A stretch of 64,000 nt of DNA. Source: Viridibacterium sp047600765 (GTDB taxonomy: Bacteria; Pseudomonadota; Gammaproteobacteria; Burkholderiales; Rhodocyclaceae). Within the stretch, counting starts at the first letter, position 1; each line of letters opens with the position of its first letter. The stretch is from positions 496,001-560,000 of the forward strand of contig JASGKF010000002.1 in NCBI GenBank assembly GCA_047600765.1, read 5' to 3'. Position numbers and translations under genes: made by a program. Positions 43,727-51,606 of the stretch are shown in pieces. The notes under the pieces are model-generated. The model did not search any database. It had not been told where the DNA came from and was given only the letters and a program-made list of their open reading frames with translations.

Positions 43727-45640
43727 ATGAGGCATGCGCGTTCGCAGGGCTGTGGTAATACCGGCTATCTGGGGCGTGTCGTGCTCTTCGTCTTGTTCTG
43801 CCTGTTCGCCACGAGCGGTATCGCCGCAGATAGCAGCGATCTGTCTGCTGAGTTCCTGGATAGGCGCGCGGCGTTGCGCCGCATGGGCGACCAGAAGTAC
43901 ATCCGCTTCGGTGATTATCAGAAGTCCACCGCCTACGATGTGTTGGCCGCTACGGCATATCACGGGTGTGGTCCGGCAGAGTGGCGCGACTACATGAGCC
44001 GTTTGCCGGAGTTGCCGCCGGCGTATCCCGGGGATGGGCCGATCGAGATGTTTACACTGCCGCCCCTGGCGCGTTACCTCCATCAGTTCGGCCACTGTCT
44101 CTCCAGCGAGCAGAAGCAACGCATCCTCAGCGGCCTGACCGGTGGGGGCAAGAAGCAGTACCTGACGGGGCACGGTACGCTCAATCACGCGATCATGCGG
44201 GTGGCATCGTGGTACCTGTTGGCCCAGTACTTTCCCGACGCGAACTGGACGGACATGGATGGCCGCGTCTACCGTTCTGATGCCTTGCAGATTTTGCTGA
44301 AGGGCTTGCTGACCCGCCGCAGCAAGCATGTACAGCAGTTCGGTCACTATGAGCTGCTGTCGCCGACTTACGCCATCGTGGACCTGTTCCCCTTGCTGGG
44401 GCTGGTCGACTTTGCGCAAGACCCCGAGGTGAGGAAACTGGCCGAGGCCGAGGCGACGGTCGAGGTGGTGATCTTGCGGGCACATTCTTTCCATGGCGTG
44501 ATCGTGCCGCCGTTGACGCGCAAGAACTTCGACCAGGTGAACGCGCTGTCTGCCCCCGCAGACTATGTGCCTGCCGTAGCGCAACATGTACTCTGGTATT
44601 ACTTCGGGGAGCCGGCAGGGCTGGGTCTGTACGACCTCAGATCGGGCAAGGAGCCGTTCTATGTCTCGATGCTGGCCTTGTCGAACTGGGTGCCGCCGAC
44701 AACTCTGCTTTCGATGAGTACGGCGGAGGACCGCAGGGTCCGTCTGAATACGCCGCGCTTCGGCATATGGGACGAAGCGACGCCGGTGGAGTTGTCCGGC
44801 GATGGATTCGTGAGTGATGACTTTGCTCTCGGCACAGGCAACGTGGTGTTTCAGCCGGGCGGGTACAGCGGTCACATCCAGACATTCAGCGTCCTGCTCA
44901 AGTCCGACAAACCGCAGAACCAGATCGAGTGCTATCACCCGTTCTGGCACAGCAGTCAGGGCGAAGATGCGTGGTCGACGGATCGTTCGTCACCTTTCCA
45001 GCAGATGTATCGCTACGACGATTCGAGCGTGGTCATGCTGTTCGATATTCCGGAGAAGGACCTCTGGCCTTTGCCGGCGAGCAACCGTTTTTTCCAGGAC
45101 CGGAATCAACGTGCTTCAAACCTGTTCAAGCTGGCGACCTGTCGCATTCCGCGTGACTTCGACCAGGTGGTCAAATTGTCGCGCTGGGTGTTCGTGCGGC
45201 ACGGCAAGGTGTTCGTGGCGATGGCGACGCTGAATGGTAGCAATGAGTACGACAAGGCCTCTGAAGCCTTGTTGAAGAAGTTCTCGGTCATGAAGGTTCG
45301 CGAGTCGCGCACGGCCCTGTTCATCCGCGTTGAGCGTGAGCGGCCTGACTTGAGCTTCGCCCAGTTCCAGCAGTCGATGCTGGGTAGCACCTTGCCTGTA
45401 CTGGATTTGCGCACGGGTAGCGTGTCGCTGATCGAGCGAGACGGCACGCAGACCACGGTGCGTCCGGTTGTGCGCAAGCTGTCGGGCGAGGGGGACTGGT
45501 GGGCCGCGTTGCCGGAGGTCGTGCGAAACGGGGTGGTGGTGAGCAGGGATGAGTCGTTTGTCATCGATGCTGGTGCCGTGTCGTTGCGATCAGGGGTGTT
45601 GCGCATGCCGCCGCCCGCGGCTAATGGCGGCACCAGATGA
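43727..45640 (+). CDS. Secreted protein of unknown function, possible polysaccharide lyase fold
   Basis: A 637-residue exported protein. A basic N-terminus and hydrophobic helix VLFVLFCLFATSGIA form a signal peptide. The N-terminal half is mostly helical with repeated HGxxNH-like and aromatic elements (TGHGTLNHAIMRVASWYLLA, VQQFGHYELLSPTYAIVDLF), reminiscent of the alpha/alpha toroid of polysaccharide lyases. The C-terminal half looks beta-rich. I could not assign it to a named family, so lyase activity is inference. ATG 43727 was preferred to GTG 43721 because AAGGAG is 9 bases before it. It follows wcaI closely, so it belongs to the eps operon. Confidence 0.75.
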   Translation: MRHARSQGCGNTGYLGRVVLFVLFCLFATSGIAADSSDLSAEFLDRRAALRRMGDQKYIRFGDYQKSTAYDVLAATAYHGCGPAEWRDYMSRLPELPPAYPGDGPIEMFTLPPLARYLHQFGHCLSSEQKQRILSGLTGGGKKQYLTGHGTLNHAIMRVASWYLLAQYFPDANWTDMDGRVYRSDALQILLKGLLTRRSKHVQQFGHYELLSPTYAIVDLFPLLGLVDFAQDPEVRKLAEAEATVEVVILRAHSFHGVIVPPLTRKNFDQVNALSAPADYVPAVAQHVLWYYFGEPAGLGLYDLRSGKEPFYVSMLALSNWVPPTTLLSMSTAEDRRVRLNTPRFGIWDEATPVELSGDGFVSDDFALGTGNVVFQPGGYSGHIQTFSVLLKSDKPQNQIECYHPFWHSSQGEDAWSTDRSSPFQQMYRYDDSSVVMLFDIPEKDLWPLPASNRFFQDRNQRASNLFKLATCRIPRDFDQVVKLSRWVFVRHGKVFVAMATLNGSNEYDKASEALLKKFSVMKVRESRTALFIRVERERPDLSFAQFQQSMLGSTLPVLDLRTGSVSLIERDGTQTTVRPVVRKLSGEGDWWAALPEVVRNGVVVSRDESFVIDAGAVSLRSGVLRMPPPAANGGTR

Positions 45641-45665
45641 GTGTGGGTGTAATCAGGGTGATGGC

Positions 45666-46124
45666 ATGAGTTTTCTGCCCAGGGAAGAGTTCCTGAGTCT
45701 GGTGGGCCGTGCGCCATTGGTGGCGATTGATCTGGTCATTACGCGGCCGGATGGTTGCGCGCTGCTGGGGCAGCGCAACAACCGGCCGGCGCAGGGCTTC
45801 TGGTTCGTGCCGGGTGGGCGCATCCGCAAAGATGAGCGCCTCAGTGATGCGCTGACGCGCATCGTGCAGACCGAACTGGGAACCAGCGCTCCGCTGACAG
45901 GGTGGCGGCAGTTCGGTTTCTGGGAGCATCTGTACGAAGACAACTTTGCCGGAGTCGAAGGGGTCAGCACACACTACCTGGTGCTCGCGCACAGGCTTGA
46001 GGTGTCAGCTGATTTCTCCCCGCAATGCGACGCACAGCATTCCGGGTACGCCTGGTGGCCGCGTGAGGCCTTGCTGGCCAGTGCCGATGTGCATGACAAC
46101 ACACGGGCTTACTTCCGGCCCTGA
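45666..46124 (+). CDS. gmm: GDP-mannose mannosyl hydrolase (Nudix family)
   Basis: A 152-residue Nudix protein of the GDPMH (WcaH/Gmm) branch. The modified Nudix box GGRIRKDERLSDALTRIVQT lacks the usual glutamate spacing, as GDPMH does, and FWFVPGG precedes it. It hydrolyses GDP-mannose to GDP and mannose, probably to set precursor levels for Gmd/Fcl. It is the last gene of the eps series. A short hairpin, CCGGG–GCTATAA–CCCGG at 46161–46177, follows, without a T run. Confidence 0.9.
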   Translation: MSFLPREEFLSLVGRAPLVAIDLVITRPDGCALLGQRNNRPAQGFWFVPGGRIRKDERLSDALTRIVQTELGTSAPLTGWRQFGFWEHLYEDNFAGVEGVSTHYLVLAHRLEVSADFSPQCDAQHSGYAWWPREALLASADVHDNTRAYFRP

Positions 46125-46179
46125 ATAGTGGCTGGCTGTGCCTGCGGACGCTTCAGTCGCCCGGGGCTATAACCCGGTG

Positions 46180-46211
46180 GTCATCCCCGCGAAGGCGGGA
46201 ACCCAGTGACT
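46180..46211 (+). repeat. REP-like repeat, copy 1
   Basis: It starts GTCATCCCCGCGAAGGCGGG and ends CCCAGTGACT; the CCCGC-GAAG-GCGGG part forms a hairpin. This is a dispersed short repeat typical of betaproteobacteria. It overlaps the 3' end of the DUF6817 gene on the minus strand and supplies its last codons and stop. A related copy in the same orientation lies at 47382, so the two bracket the two-gene islet between them. They match at 27 of 32 positions by eye. Confidence 0.8.
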
Positions 46212-46747
46212 GGCAGGGTGCCGCCGAGGTGCTTGCTGTGTCTGGCATCACGCCGGAGCTGGCGTACTAACTGGCGTGGCGCACCTTGGTCCAGCAGGTT
46301 GGCGCATTCGAGGATGAAGAGTTGCTCGATATCGCGACGATCCAGGTGATGGGTTCGGCCTGATCGCGTGCGCACCAGGGTATGTCCATGGCGTACGGCG
46401 CGTTGCAGTGTTGTTGGTCGGCGCAGGTTGGCAAACAGCCAGACGAGGCGTTCGGCGCGTGGCCCGATGGCGTTGCGCAGGCGTTGGCGTTGGTGGCGCG
46501 GCAGGCTGACCGGGCGAAATGCGTTGGTGCCGTAGATGCTGTGGCAGAGGCCGGCGAGCACGGTGGCGATGGGGGCGTTCCAGGCGATGAGTAGCTGCGC
46601 GGTGCCGACGAGGTGGCCGAGCAGGCTGCGACCGTGTGTGTGCGGGTGCTGATCAGCACCGACTTCCTGCAGCAGGGCGATGGCGCGTGCGAGCCGCGGG
46701 TGGCGCGGCATCTGTTGGGCGGGCGGGCCGTAGCGTCGATGTGCCAC
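46181..46747 (-). CDS. DUF6817-like protein
   Basis: A 188-residue protein. Its middle carries FLRR-like helices and the block EVGADQHPHTHGRSLLGHLV, then LLIAWNAPIATVLAGLCHSI and YGTNAF, which resembles the HD-like DUF6817 domain. The GTG at 46747 was taken as start because it lies 8 bp after the upstream gene's stop; a later ATG at 46711 (MPRHPRL) is also possible. The last nine residues (VTGFPPSRG) and the stop codon are encoded by a REP-like repeat. Function is not known. It is cotranscribed with the oxygenase gene. Confidence 0.68.
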   Translation of the reverse strand: MAHRRYGPPAQQMPRHPRLARAIALLQEVGADQHPHTHGRSLLGHLVGTAQLLIAWNAPIATVLAGLCHSIYGTNAFRPVSLPRHQRQRLRNAIGPRAERLVWLFANLRRPTTLQRAVRHGHTLVRTRSGRTHHLDRRDIEQLFILECANLLDQGAPRQLVRQLRRDARHSKHLGGTLPVTGFPPSRG

Positions 46748-46754
46748 GACAGAC

Positions 46755-47357
46755 TCAGGCAGCGGGCAGGCGGGTCTTGAAGACGAGGCAGATGCGCAGT
46801 GCGGGGCAGTCGCGCGATGGCGCGCGCGCGGCGTGGGGCACGGCACCGTGGAAGCTGACGATGCGGCCGGGGCGCGGGAAGACGGCTTGCATCACATCGC
46901 TGCGCTGGGCGTCGAAGAAGACAGTTTCGCCGGCCCAGTCGGCTTTCCACTCGGGGTGCAGGTAGCAGACCGTGGAGTAGTAGTTGTGGTGCTCGGAGTC
47001 GGTGTGCACGTAACCGTCGGTGCCGTAGGTGTGGGCGTTGGCGTAGACGCGGACGGGTTCGTGGCCGGCAAGGGGGCCGGCTTTGAGCTGTTGCCACAGG
47101 GCTGTGATGGGGGCGAAGAACTCTTGCTCCAGCAGCTCGGCTTCGCAGTTGTGTTCGCCTTCGCCCTGCATGTAGCCGGCGAAGAAGACGTTCCAGTGTC
47201 CGTTGGGACTGTGCTCTTTCTTGCTGTTGGACTTCCAGCCGTAGAACCAGATGGGTTCGCTGAAAAACTGCGTGAGCCGCTTGTGCAGGTCCGCCGGGAT
47301 GAAGCTGTCGATGACGCGGGCCTGGCCGAACTGGATGGCGGGGTAACTGGTTGTCAT
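46755..47357 (-). CDS. 2-oxoglutarate/Fe(II)-dependent oxygenase family protein
   Basis: A 200-residue double-stranded beta-helix protein. The iron ligands are visible as HTD (in YVHTDSEHHNYYS) and the distal histidine in GRIVSFHGAVPHAARAP, followed by a downstream arginine (ALRICLVFK) for 2-oxoglutarate. This is the prolyl-4-hydroxylase-like layout. The substrate is unknown. It lies just right of the DUF6817 gene and 25 bp left of REP copy 2. Together with DUF6817 it forms a two-gene unit. Confidence 0.82.
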   Translation of the reverse strand: MTTSYPAIQFGQARVIDSFIPADLHKRLTQFFSEPIWFYGWKSNSKKEHSPNGHWNVFFAGYMQGEGEHNCEAELLEQEFFAPITALWQQLKAGPLAGHEPVRVYANAHTYGTDGYVHTDSEHHNYYSTVCYLHPEWKADWAGETVFFDAQRSDVMQAVFPRPGRIVSFHGAVPHAARAPSRDCPALRICLVFKTRLPAA

Positions 47358-47381
47358 GGCGGTTGGTGGCGGTGGTTTCTC

Positions 47382-47413
47382 GTCATTCCCGCCGAGGCGG
47401 GCATCCAGTGACT
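47382..47413 (+). repeat. REP-like repeat, copy 2
   Basis: It begins GTCATTCCCGCCGAGGCGGG and ends TCCAGTGACT, with the hairpin arms CCCGCC and GGCGGG. It is the second direct copy of the element at 46180, lying 25 bp upstream of the oxygenase gene. Such repeats are often substrates of RAYT transposases in other genomes; no transposase is seen here. Confidence 0.8.
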
Positions 47414-47453
47414 TTCAAACGTCGCATGCTTCCCGTGCATGCCTTCAAACCTC

Positions 47454-47479
47454 TCCCTTCCCCTGACAAGGGGGAGGGG
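47454..47479 (-). terminator. Hairpin downstream of nadA
   Basis: A stem of about eleven pairs (TCCCTTCCCCT pairing with AGGGGGAGGGG, with G–T wobbles) surrounds a GACA loop. It starts 7 bp beyond the nadA stop on the minus strand. Only a weak TTT follows it in the direction of nadA, so it is a possible rather than certain intrinsic terminator. Confidence 0.45.
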
Positions 47480-47485
47480 TAGGGC

Positions 47486-48586
47486 TCAGGAAACAGCGAG
47501 CATGCGTTCGAGCGAGAGCTTTGCCATTGGCACTTCGTGTGCCGGCACCGTGATCTGGTTGACGATCTTGCCTTCGACGAGGTTTTCGAGCGTCCAGGCG
47601 AGGTGCTGCGGGTCGATGCGTTGCATCGTGGAGCACATGCAGACCATAGGCGACATGAACTCGACGATCTTGCCTTCGTGCTTCACTTCCTCGGCAAGGC
47701 GGCTGACGAGGTTGAGCTCGGTGCCGACCAGCCAACGGGTGTTCGGCGCGGCTTCCTTGACGGTCTTGAGGATGTATTCGGTGGAGCCGACATAGTCGGA
47801 TTGCTTGCAGACCTCGAATGCGGATTCGGGGTGCGAGATGACGAAGCCGTCCGGATGCTGGTTGCGCCAGCGGATGATGTGGGCGGGCTGGAACATCTGG
47901 TGCACGGAGCAGTGGCCCTTCCAGAGCAGCATCCTGGCGCGCTTGATGGCTTCGGGCGTATGCCCGCCGCATGGTTGATCGGGGTCCCAGACGATCATGT
48001 CTTCGAGCGGGATGCCCATCTTGTGGCCGCTCCAGCGGCCGAGGTGCTGATCCGGGAAGAAGAGGATTTTTTCGCGCTGCGCGAAGCTCCATTCGAGGAT
48101 CTTCGGCGCGTTGCTGGAGGTGCAGACGATGCCGCCGTGTTCGCCGCAGAAGGCTTTGAGGTCGGCGGCGGAATTGATGTAGGTGACCGGCGTGATGTGC
48201 TCGTCGGCGTTGCCGAGGATCTCGTTGAGCTCGCGCCAGCTGCGCTCGACCTTGGCGAGGTTGGCCATGTCGGCCATGGAACAGCCGGCGGCGAGGTCGG
48301 GGAGGATGGCGACCTGCTCGGGCTTGCTGAGGATGTCAGCGACTTCGGCCATGAAGTGCACGCCACAGAAGACGATGAACTCGGCATCGGTTTCGCCGGC
48401 CAGGCGCGAGAGCTTGAGCGAATCGCCCGTGAGGTCGCGGTGCTGGTAGACGTCGGCGCGCTGGTAGTGGTGCACGAGCAGGACGACGCGCTTGCCGAGC
48501 TTGGCCTTGGCGGCACGGATGCGTTCGTGGGCCTCTTCGTCCTTGAGGGCGTTGAAACGGTCGAAGCTGATGACGGCGGTTTGCAT
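47486..48586 (-). CDS. nadA: Quinolinate synthase
   Basis: A 366-residue NadA that condenses iminoaspartate with dihydroxyacetone phosphate to quinolinate in NAD synthesis. It uses an oxygen-sensitive [4Fe-4S] cluster. The three cluster cysteines are in AAGCSMAD, KGHCSVHQ and MVCMCSTM. VHHYQRADVYQ and FCGVHFMAEVA also fit. The start was taken at MQTAVISF; a longer open frame reaches into the rhodanese gene without typical NadA sequence. No nadB or nadC is adjacent here. Confidence 0.95.
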   Translation of the reverse strand: MQTAVISFDRFNALKDEEAHERIRAAKAKLGKRVVLLVHHYQRADVYQHRDLTGDSLKLSRLAGETDAEFIVFCGVHFMAEVADILSKPEQVAILPDLAAGCSMADMANLAKVERSWRELNEILGNADEHITPVTYINSAADLKAFCGEHGGIVCTSSNAPKILEWSFAQREKILFFPDQHLGRWSGHKMGIPLEDMIVWDPDQPCGGHTPEAIKRARMLLWKGHCSVHQMFQPAHIIRWRNQHPDGFVISHPESAFEVCKQSDYVGSTEYILKTVKEAAPNTRWLVGTELNLVSRLAEEVKHEGKIVEFMSPMVCMCSTMQRIDPQHLAWTLENLVEGKIVNQITVPAHEVPMAKLSLERMLAVS

Positions 48587-48659
48587 GGTTGAAGCGGTGA
48601 CAAGTAAGGCGTGGGGAGAATTGTAGGGCGCGCATCGCGCACCGGCCAGCAAGTTGGCG

Positions 48660-49112
48660 TTACGACTGCGCCCAGGGCAGGCCGGCGTGGCGCCAGCCAC
48701 CGATCTTGCCGCGGTGGCCGTTGACGTCCTTGTCGCCCTCGAAACCTTCGAGCACGTTGTAGCTGGCGGTGTGGCCGGCGCCAGCGGCAGCGCTGGCGGC
48801 AGCGTGCGAGCGTGCGCCGCTGCGGCAGATGAACATGAGCAGGGCTTCCGGGTCGGCCTGTTGCTTGAGCTGGGCAAGGAAGTTCTGGTTCGGCTGGTTG
48901 CCGGGCCAGCTGTTCCATTCGATTTCGATGGCGCCGGGGATGCGGCCAACCCAGTCCAGCTCGGCGCGGGTGCGGACGTCGACGATGCGCGAACCGGGGG
49001 CAAGCTGGAGCACGGCATGGGCTTCGGCCGGGGTGAGGGCGCCTTCGTAGGGGAGCTTGAGCTGGGCGGCGCGTTCGTGGGCCAGGTTCAGGAGATCGGT
49101 GAGTTGTCCCAT
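48660..49112 (-). CDS. Rhodanese-like domain protein
   Basis: A single-domain sulfurtransferase of 150 residues with the active-site loop FICRSGARSHAAA (cysteine nucleophile in CRSGAR) and RIVDVRTRAELDWVGRIPGA at the domain start. The cytoplasmic form has an N-terminal helical extension (MGQLTDLLNLAHERAAQL). It lies upstream of nadA with a 73-bp gap in the same direction and is divergent from glnA. Physiological sulfur acceptor is unknown; support of NadA's iron–sulfur cluster is conceivable but unproven. Confidence 0.85.
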   Translation of the reverse strand: MGQLTDLLNLAHERAAQLKLPYEGALTPAEAHAVLQLAPGSRIVDVRTRAELDWVGRIPGAIEIEWNSWPGNQPNQNFLAQLKQQADPEALLMFICRSGARSHAAASAAAGAGHTASYNVLEGFEGDKDVNGHRGKIGGWRHAGLPWAQS

Positions 49113-49218
49113 GTGCAGGTTCGAGAAGGGTAGAGGGTGAGCAGGGAAGCCGGTTCGGGCGCTGTGCGCCGGGGGTGGAAGTATGCGCCGCGGGCGTCCG
49201 GGCCGCCACTTTCGCGCA

Positions 49219-49266
49219 TGCACCAAATTAATGCACAAACTTGGCGCGCTGCACGAAATTGATGCA
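49219..49266 (+). promoter_or_regulatory. Two NtrC-binding sites (glnA enhancer)
   Basis: TGCACC-AAATT-AATGCA at 49219–49235 and TGCACG-AAATT-GATGCA at 49250–49266 both match the NtrC consensus TGCACC-N5-GGTGCA with two mismatched inner bases on the right side. Their centres are 31 bp apart, three helical turns, so two NtrC dimers would sit on the same DNA face. They lie about 130–180 bp before the predicted start of glnA transcription, the usual enhancer distance. The leader (49113–49513) contains no other gene. Confidence 0.8.
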
Positions 49267-49373
49267 CCAGAATGGATCGCAAGCCGTCGCCAAGCCCATC
49301 CGGAAGGGGCTGCCCTTATGGCACAATGCGCGGCGATCTGCGGTCCGGTGCAAGCCGGTTCCGTCCGGCTTGT

Positions 49374-49389
49374 TGGCATGTTAACTGCT
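49374..49389 (+). promoter_or_regulatory. Sigma-54 promoter of glnA
   Basis: TGGCATGTTAACTGCT has GG (49375–49376) and GC (49387–49388) exactly ten bases apart, as sigma-54 needs. The predicted start is near 49400, about 115 bp before the glnA ATG. With the two NtrC sites upstream and ntrBC downstream in the same gene block, this gives the classical nitrogen-limitation control. Confidence 0.8.
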
Positions 49390-49513
49390 TCCAGCCTTCG
49401 GACAACCCGCCGCCAGCCGCTTTTGAACCGGCTGGCGCGTTCTTCTGCTGAGGCGGCAAGGGCGATCAAAACAGGTTTTCGTTTATCGGTTCAACCACAT
49501 TTCTGGAGTGCAT

Positions 49514-50926
49514 ATGTCGACCCCTCAAGACGTAATCAAGATGGTCAAGGAAAACGACGTCAAGTTCGTCGATTTCCGTTTCACCGACACCCGTGGCAAG
49601 GAACAGCACGTTGGCGTGCCCATCAGTGCGTTCTCTGAAGACAAGTTCACGGAAGGCCACGCGTTCGACGGTTCGTCCATCGCCGGCTGGAAGGGCATCC
49701 AAGCCTCCGACATGCAGCTGATGCCGGACCCGCGCACCGCCTTCATCGACCCGTTCTTCGACGAAACCACGCTGGTGCTGACCTGTGACGTCGTCGAGCC
49801 GTCGGATGGCAAGGGTTACGACCGCGATCCGCGCTCCATCGCCAACCGCGCTGAAGCCTATCTGAAGTCCTCCGGCCTGGGCGACACCGCCTACTTCGGC
49901 CCGGAACCCGAATTCTTCATCTTCGACTCTGTTGAGTGGAAGGTGGACATGCAAGGCGCCTACCACAAGATCTTCGCCGAAGAGGCAGCCTGGTCGTCGG
50001 GCGAGAAGTTCGAAGGTGGCAACATCGGTCACCGTCCGGGCGTCAAGGGCGGCTACTTCCCGGTTCCCCCGGTCGATAGCTCCAACGACATCCGCGCCGC
50101 CATGGTGCTGGCTCTGGAAGCCATCGGCATCCCCGTCGAAGTGCACCACCACGAAGTGGCAACCGCAGGCCAGAACGAAATCGGCACCAAGTTCAACACG
50201 CTGGTGCGTCGCGCTGACTGGACGCAAGCCCTGAAGTACATCGTGCACAACGTGGCACACCAGTACGGCAAGACCGCGACGTTCATGCCCAAGCCCATCG
50301 TTGGCGACAACGGTTCCGGCATGCACGTTCACCAGTCGATCTGGAAGGACGGCAAGAACCTGTTCGCAGGTAACGGCTACGCCGGCATGTCCGACTTCGC
50401 CCTGTACTACATCGGCGGCATCATCAAGCACGCTCGCGCGCTGAACGCCATCACCAACCCGCTGACCAACTCGTACAAGCGTCTGGTCCCGGGCTACGAA
50501 GCTCCGGTGAAGCTGGCTTACTCGGCCAAGAACCGTTCGGCTTCGATCCGTATCCCGTTCGTGCACGGTGAAAAGGCTCGTCGTATCGAGACCCGCTTCC
50601 CGGATCCGGGTGCAAACCCCTACCTGTGCTTCTCGGCACTGATGATGGCCGGTCTGGATGGCGTGCAGAACAAGATCCACCCGGGCGATCCCGCTGACAA
50701 GAACCTGTACGACCTGCCGCCGGAAGAAGATGCAAAGATCCCGACCGTCTGCCACAGCCTGGAAATGGCGCTCGAGTACCTCGAAAAGGATCACGAGTTC
50801 CTGACGCGCGGCGGTGTGTTCTCGGAAGAAATGATCTCGGCTTACATCGACCTGAAGATGGAAGAAGTGCAACGTTTCCGCATGACCACGCACCCGATCG
50901 AGTTCGAGATGTACTACTCGATCTGA
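49514..50926 (+). CDS. glnA: Glutamine synthetase type I
   Basis: A 470-residue GSI that makes glutamine from glutamate, ammonia and ATP; it forms dodecamers. FTDTRGKEQH, the metal-site GPEPEFFIFD, and VHVHQSIWKDGKNLF (as MHVHQSIW) are present. The adenylylation tyrosine is about Tyr399 in NLYDLPPEE, so it should be regulated by GlnE. The ATG at 49514 has TGGAG five bases before it; a GTG at 49508 would overlap that site. Sigma-54/NtrC control is shown by the upstream elements. Confidence 0.97.
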   Translation: MSTPQDVIKMVKENDVKFVDFRFTDTRGKEQHVGVPISAFSEDKFTEGHAFDGSSIAGWKGIQASDMQLMPDPRTAFIDPFFDETTLVLTCDVVEPSDGKGYDRDPRSIANRAEAYLKSSGLGDTAYFGPEPEFFIFDSVEWKVDMQGAYHKIFAEEAAWSSGEKFEGGNIGHRPGVKGGYFPVPPVDSSNDIRAAMVLALEAIGIPVEVHHHEVATAGQNEIGTKFNTLVRRADWTQALKYIVHNVAHQYGKTATFMPKPIVGDNGSGMHVHQSIWKDGKNLFAGNGYAGMSDFALYYIGGIIKHARALNAITNPLTNSYKRLVPGYEAPVKLAYSAKNRSASIRIPFVHGEKARRIETRFPDPGANPYLCFSALMMAGLDGVQNKIHPGDPADKNLYDLPPEEDAKIPTVCHSLEMALEYLEKDHEFLTRGGVFSEEMISAYIDLKMEEVQRFRMTTHPIEFEMYYSI

Positions 50927-50950
50927 TCTGCGGTTTTCTGCAGTCAGTGC

Positions 50951-50982
50951 AAAAAGGACGGGATTCTTCCCGTCCTTTTTTT
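50951..50982 (+). terminator. Intrinsic terminator after glnA
   Basis: The stem AAAAAGGACGGG/CCCGTCCTTTTT, with loop ATTCTT and a T run, starts 25 bp after the glnA stop. It separates glnA from the DUF4124–ntrBC genes, so ntrBC expression probably depends on read-through or its own promoter. Confidence 0.93.
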
Positions 50983-51081
50983 GTCTACCCTCACTGGTCG
51001 GGCGGGTTTGGTGAAACGGTGCGGGAGCGCCTACACTGCCCCGGCACAATCCCTGTTGCGTCAATCCTTTGCGGGTGGTGA

Positions 51082-51555
51082 ATGAAATCGAGCAAGCTCG
51101 TCGTCCTGTTGGCAGCCCTGTCCCTGACGCCTCTGGCGCAGGCGGACATCTACAAGTGCGTCGACGACCACCAGCGGGTGACTTACAAGAACGAAAAGCC
51201 GGCACCGGGTGAAAAGGGCTGTTCGATCATGACGCGCGACACCCCGGTGAATACCGTACCGGCGCAGAAGCGCGCGGGTGCTGCGTCTTCGCCACCGGGC
51301 AACTTCCCCAAGGTGGATGGCAACACGCAGCGCGAGCGTGACAATGATCGCCGCAAGATCCTCGAGCAGGAGCTGGCTTCGGAGCAGAAGCTGCTGGCTG
51401 ACGCCGAGAAGCAGCTGGCCGAAGGCGAGGCCGAGCGCCGCGGTGATGAGCGCAACTATGCGAAGTACCTTGAGCGTGTTGCCGCGCTGCGCGACACGGT
51501 CAAGCAACACCAGTCGAACATCGACAAGCTGAAGGCCGAGCTTGCCAAACGCTAG
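51082..51555 (+). CDS. DUF4124-domain periplasmic protein
   Basis: A 157-residue protein with a signal peptide (cleavage after AQA) and a DUF4124 domain (ADIYKCVDDHQRVTYKNEKP) with two cysteines. The C-terminal half (about 85–157) is a charged coiled coil (ERDNDRRKILEQELASEQKL and following). Proteins of this type sit between glnA and ntrB in many betaproteobacteria. Their function is unknown. It lies 51 bp before ntrB. Confidence 0.82.
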   Translation: MKSSKLVVLLAALSLTPLAQADIYKCVDDHQRVTYKNEKPAPGEKGCSIMTRDTPVNTVPAQKRAGAASSPPGNFPKVDGNTQRERDNDRRKILEQELASEQKLLADAEKQLAEGEAERRGDERNYAKYLERVAALRDTVKQHQSNIDKLKAELAKR

Positions 51556-51606
51556 CCGCGTCGGGGCGCTATTGCCCGGCGCGCTTCTTGCTCATGGAGT
51601 TTTCAT

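Noticed and set aside
49466..51205. Open frame of about 580 codons on the minus strand opposite glnA
   Set aside because: It crosses the glnA promoter, gene and terminator; the translation shows no family pattern, and glnA is certain.
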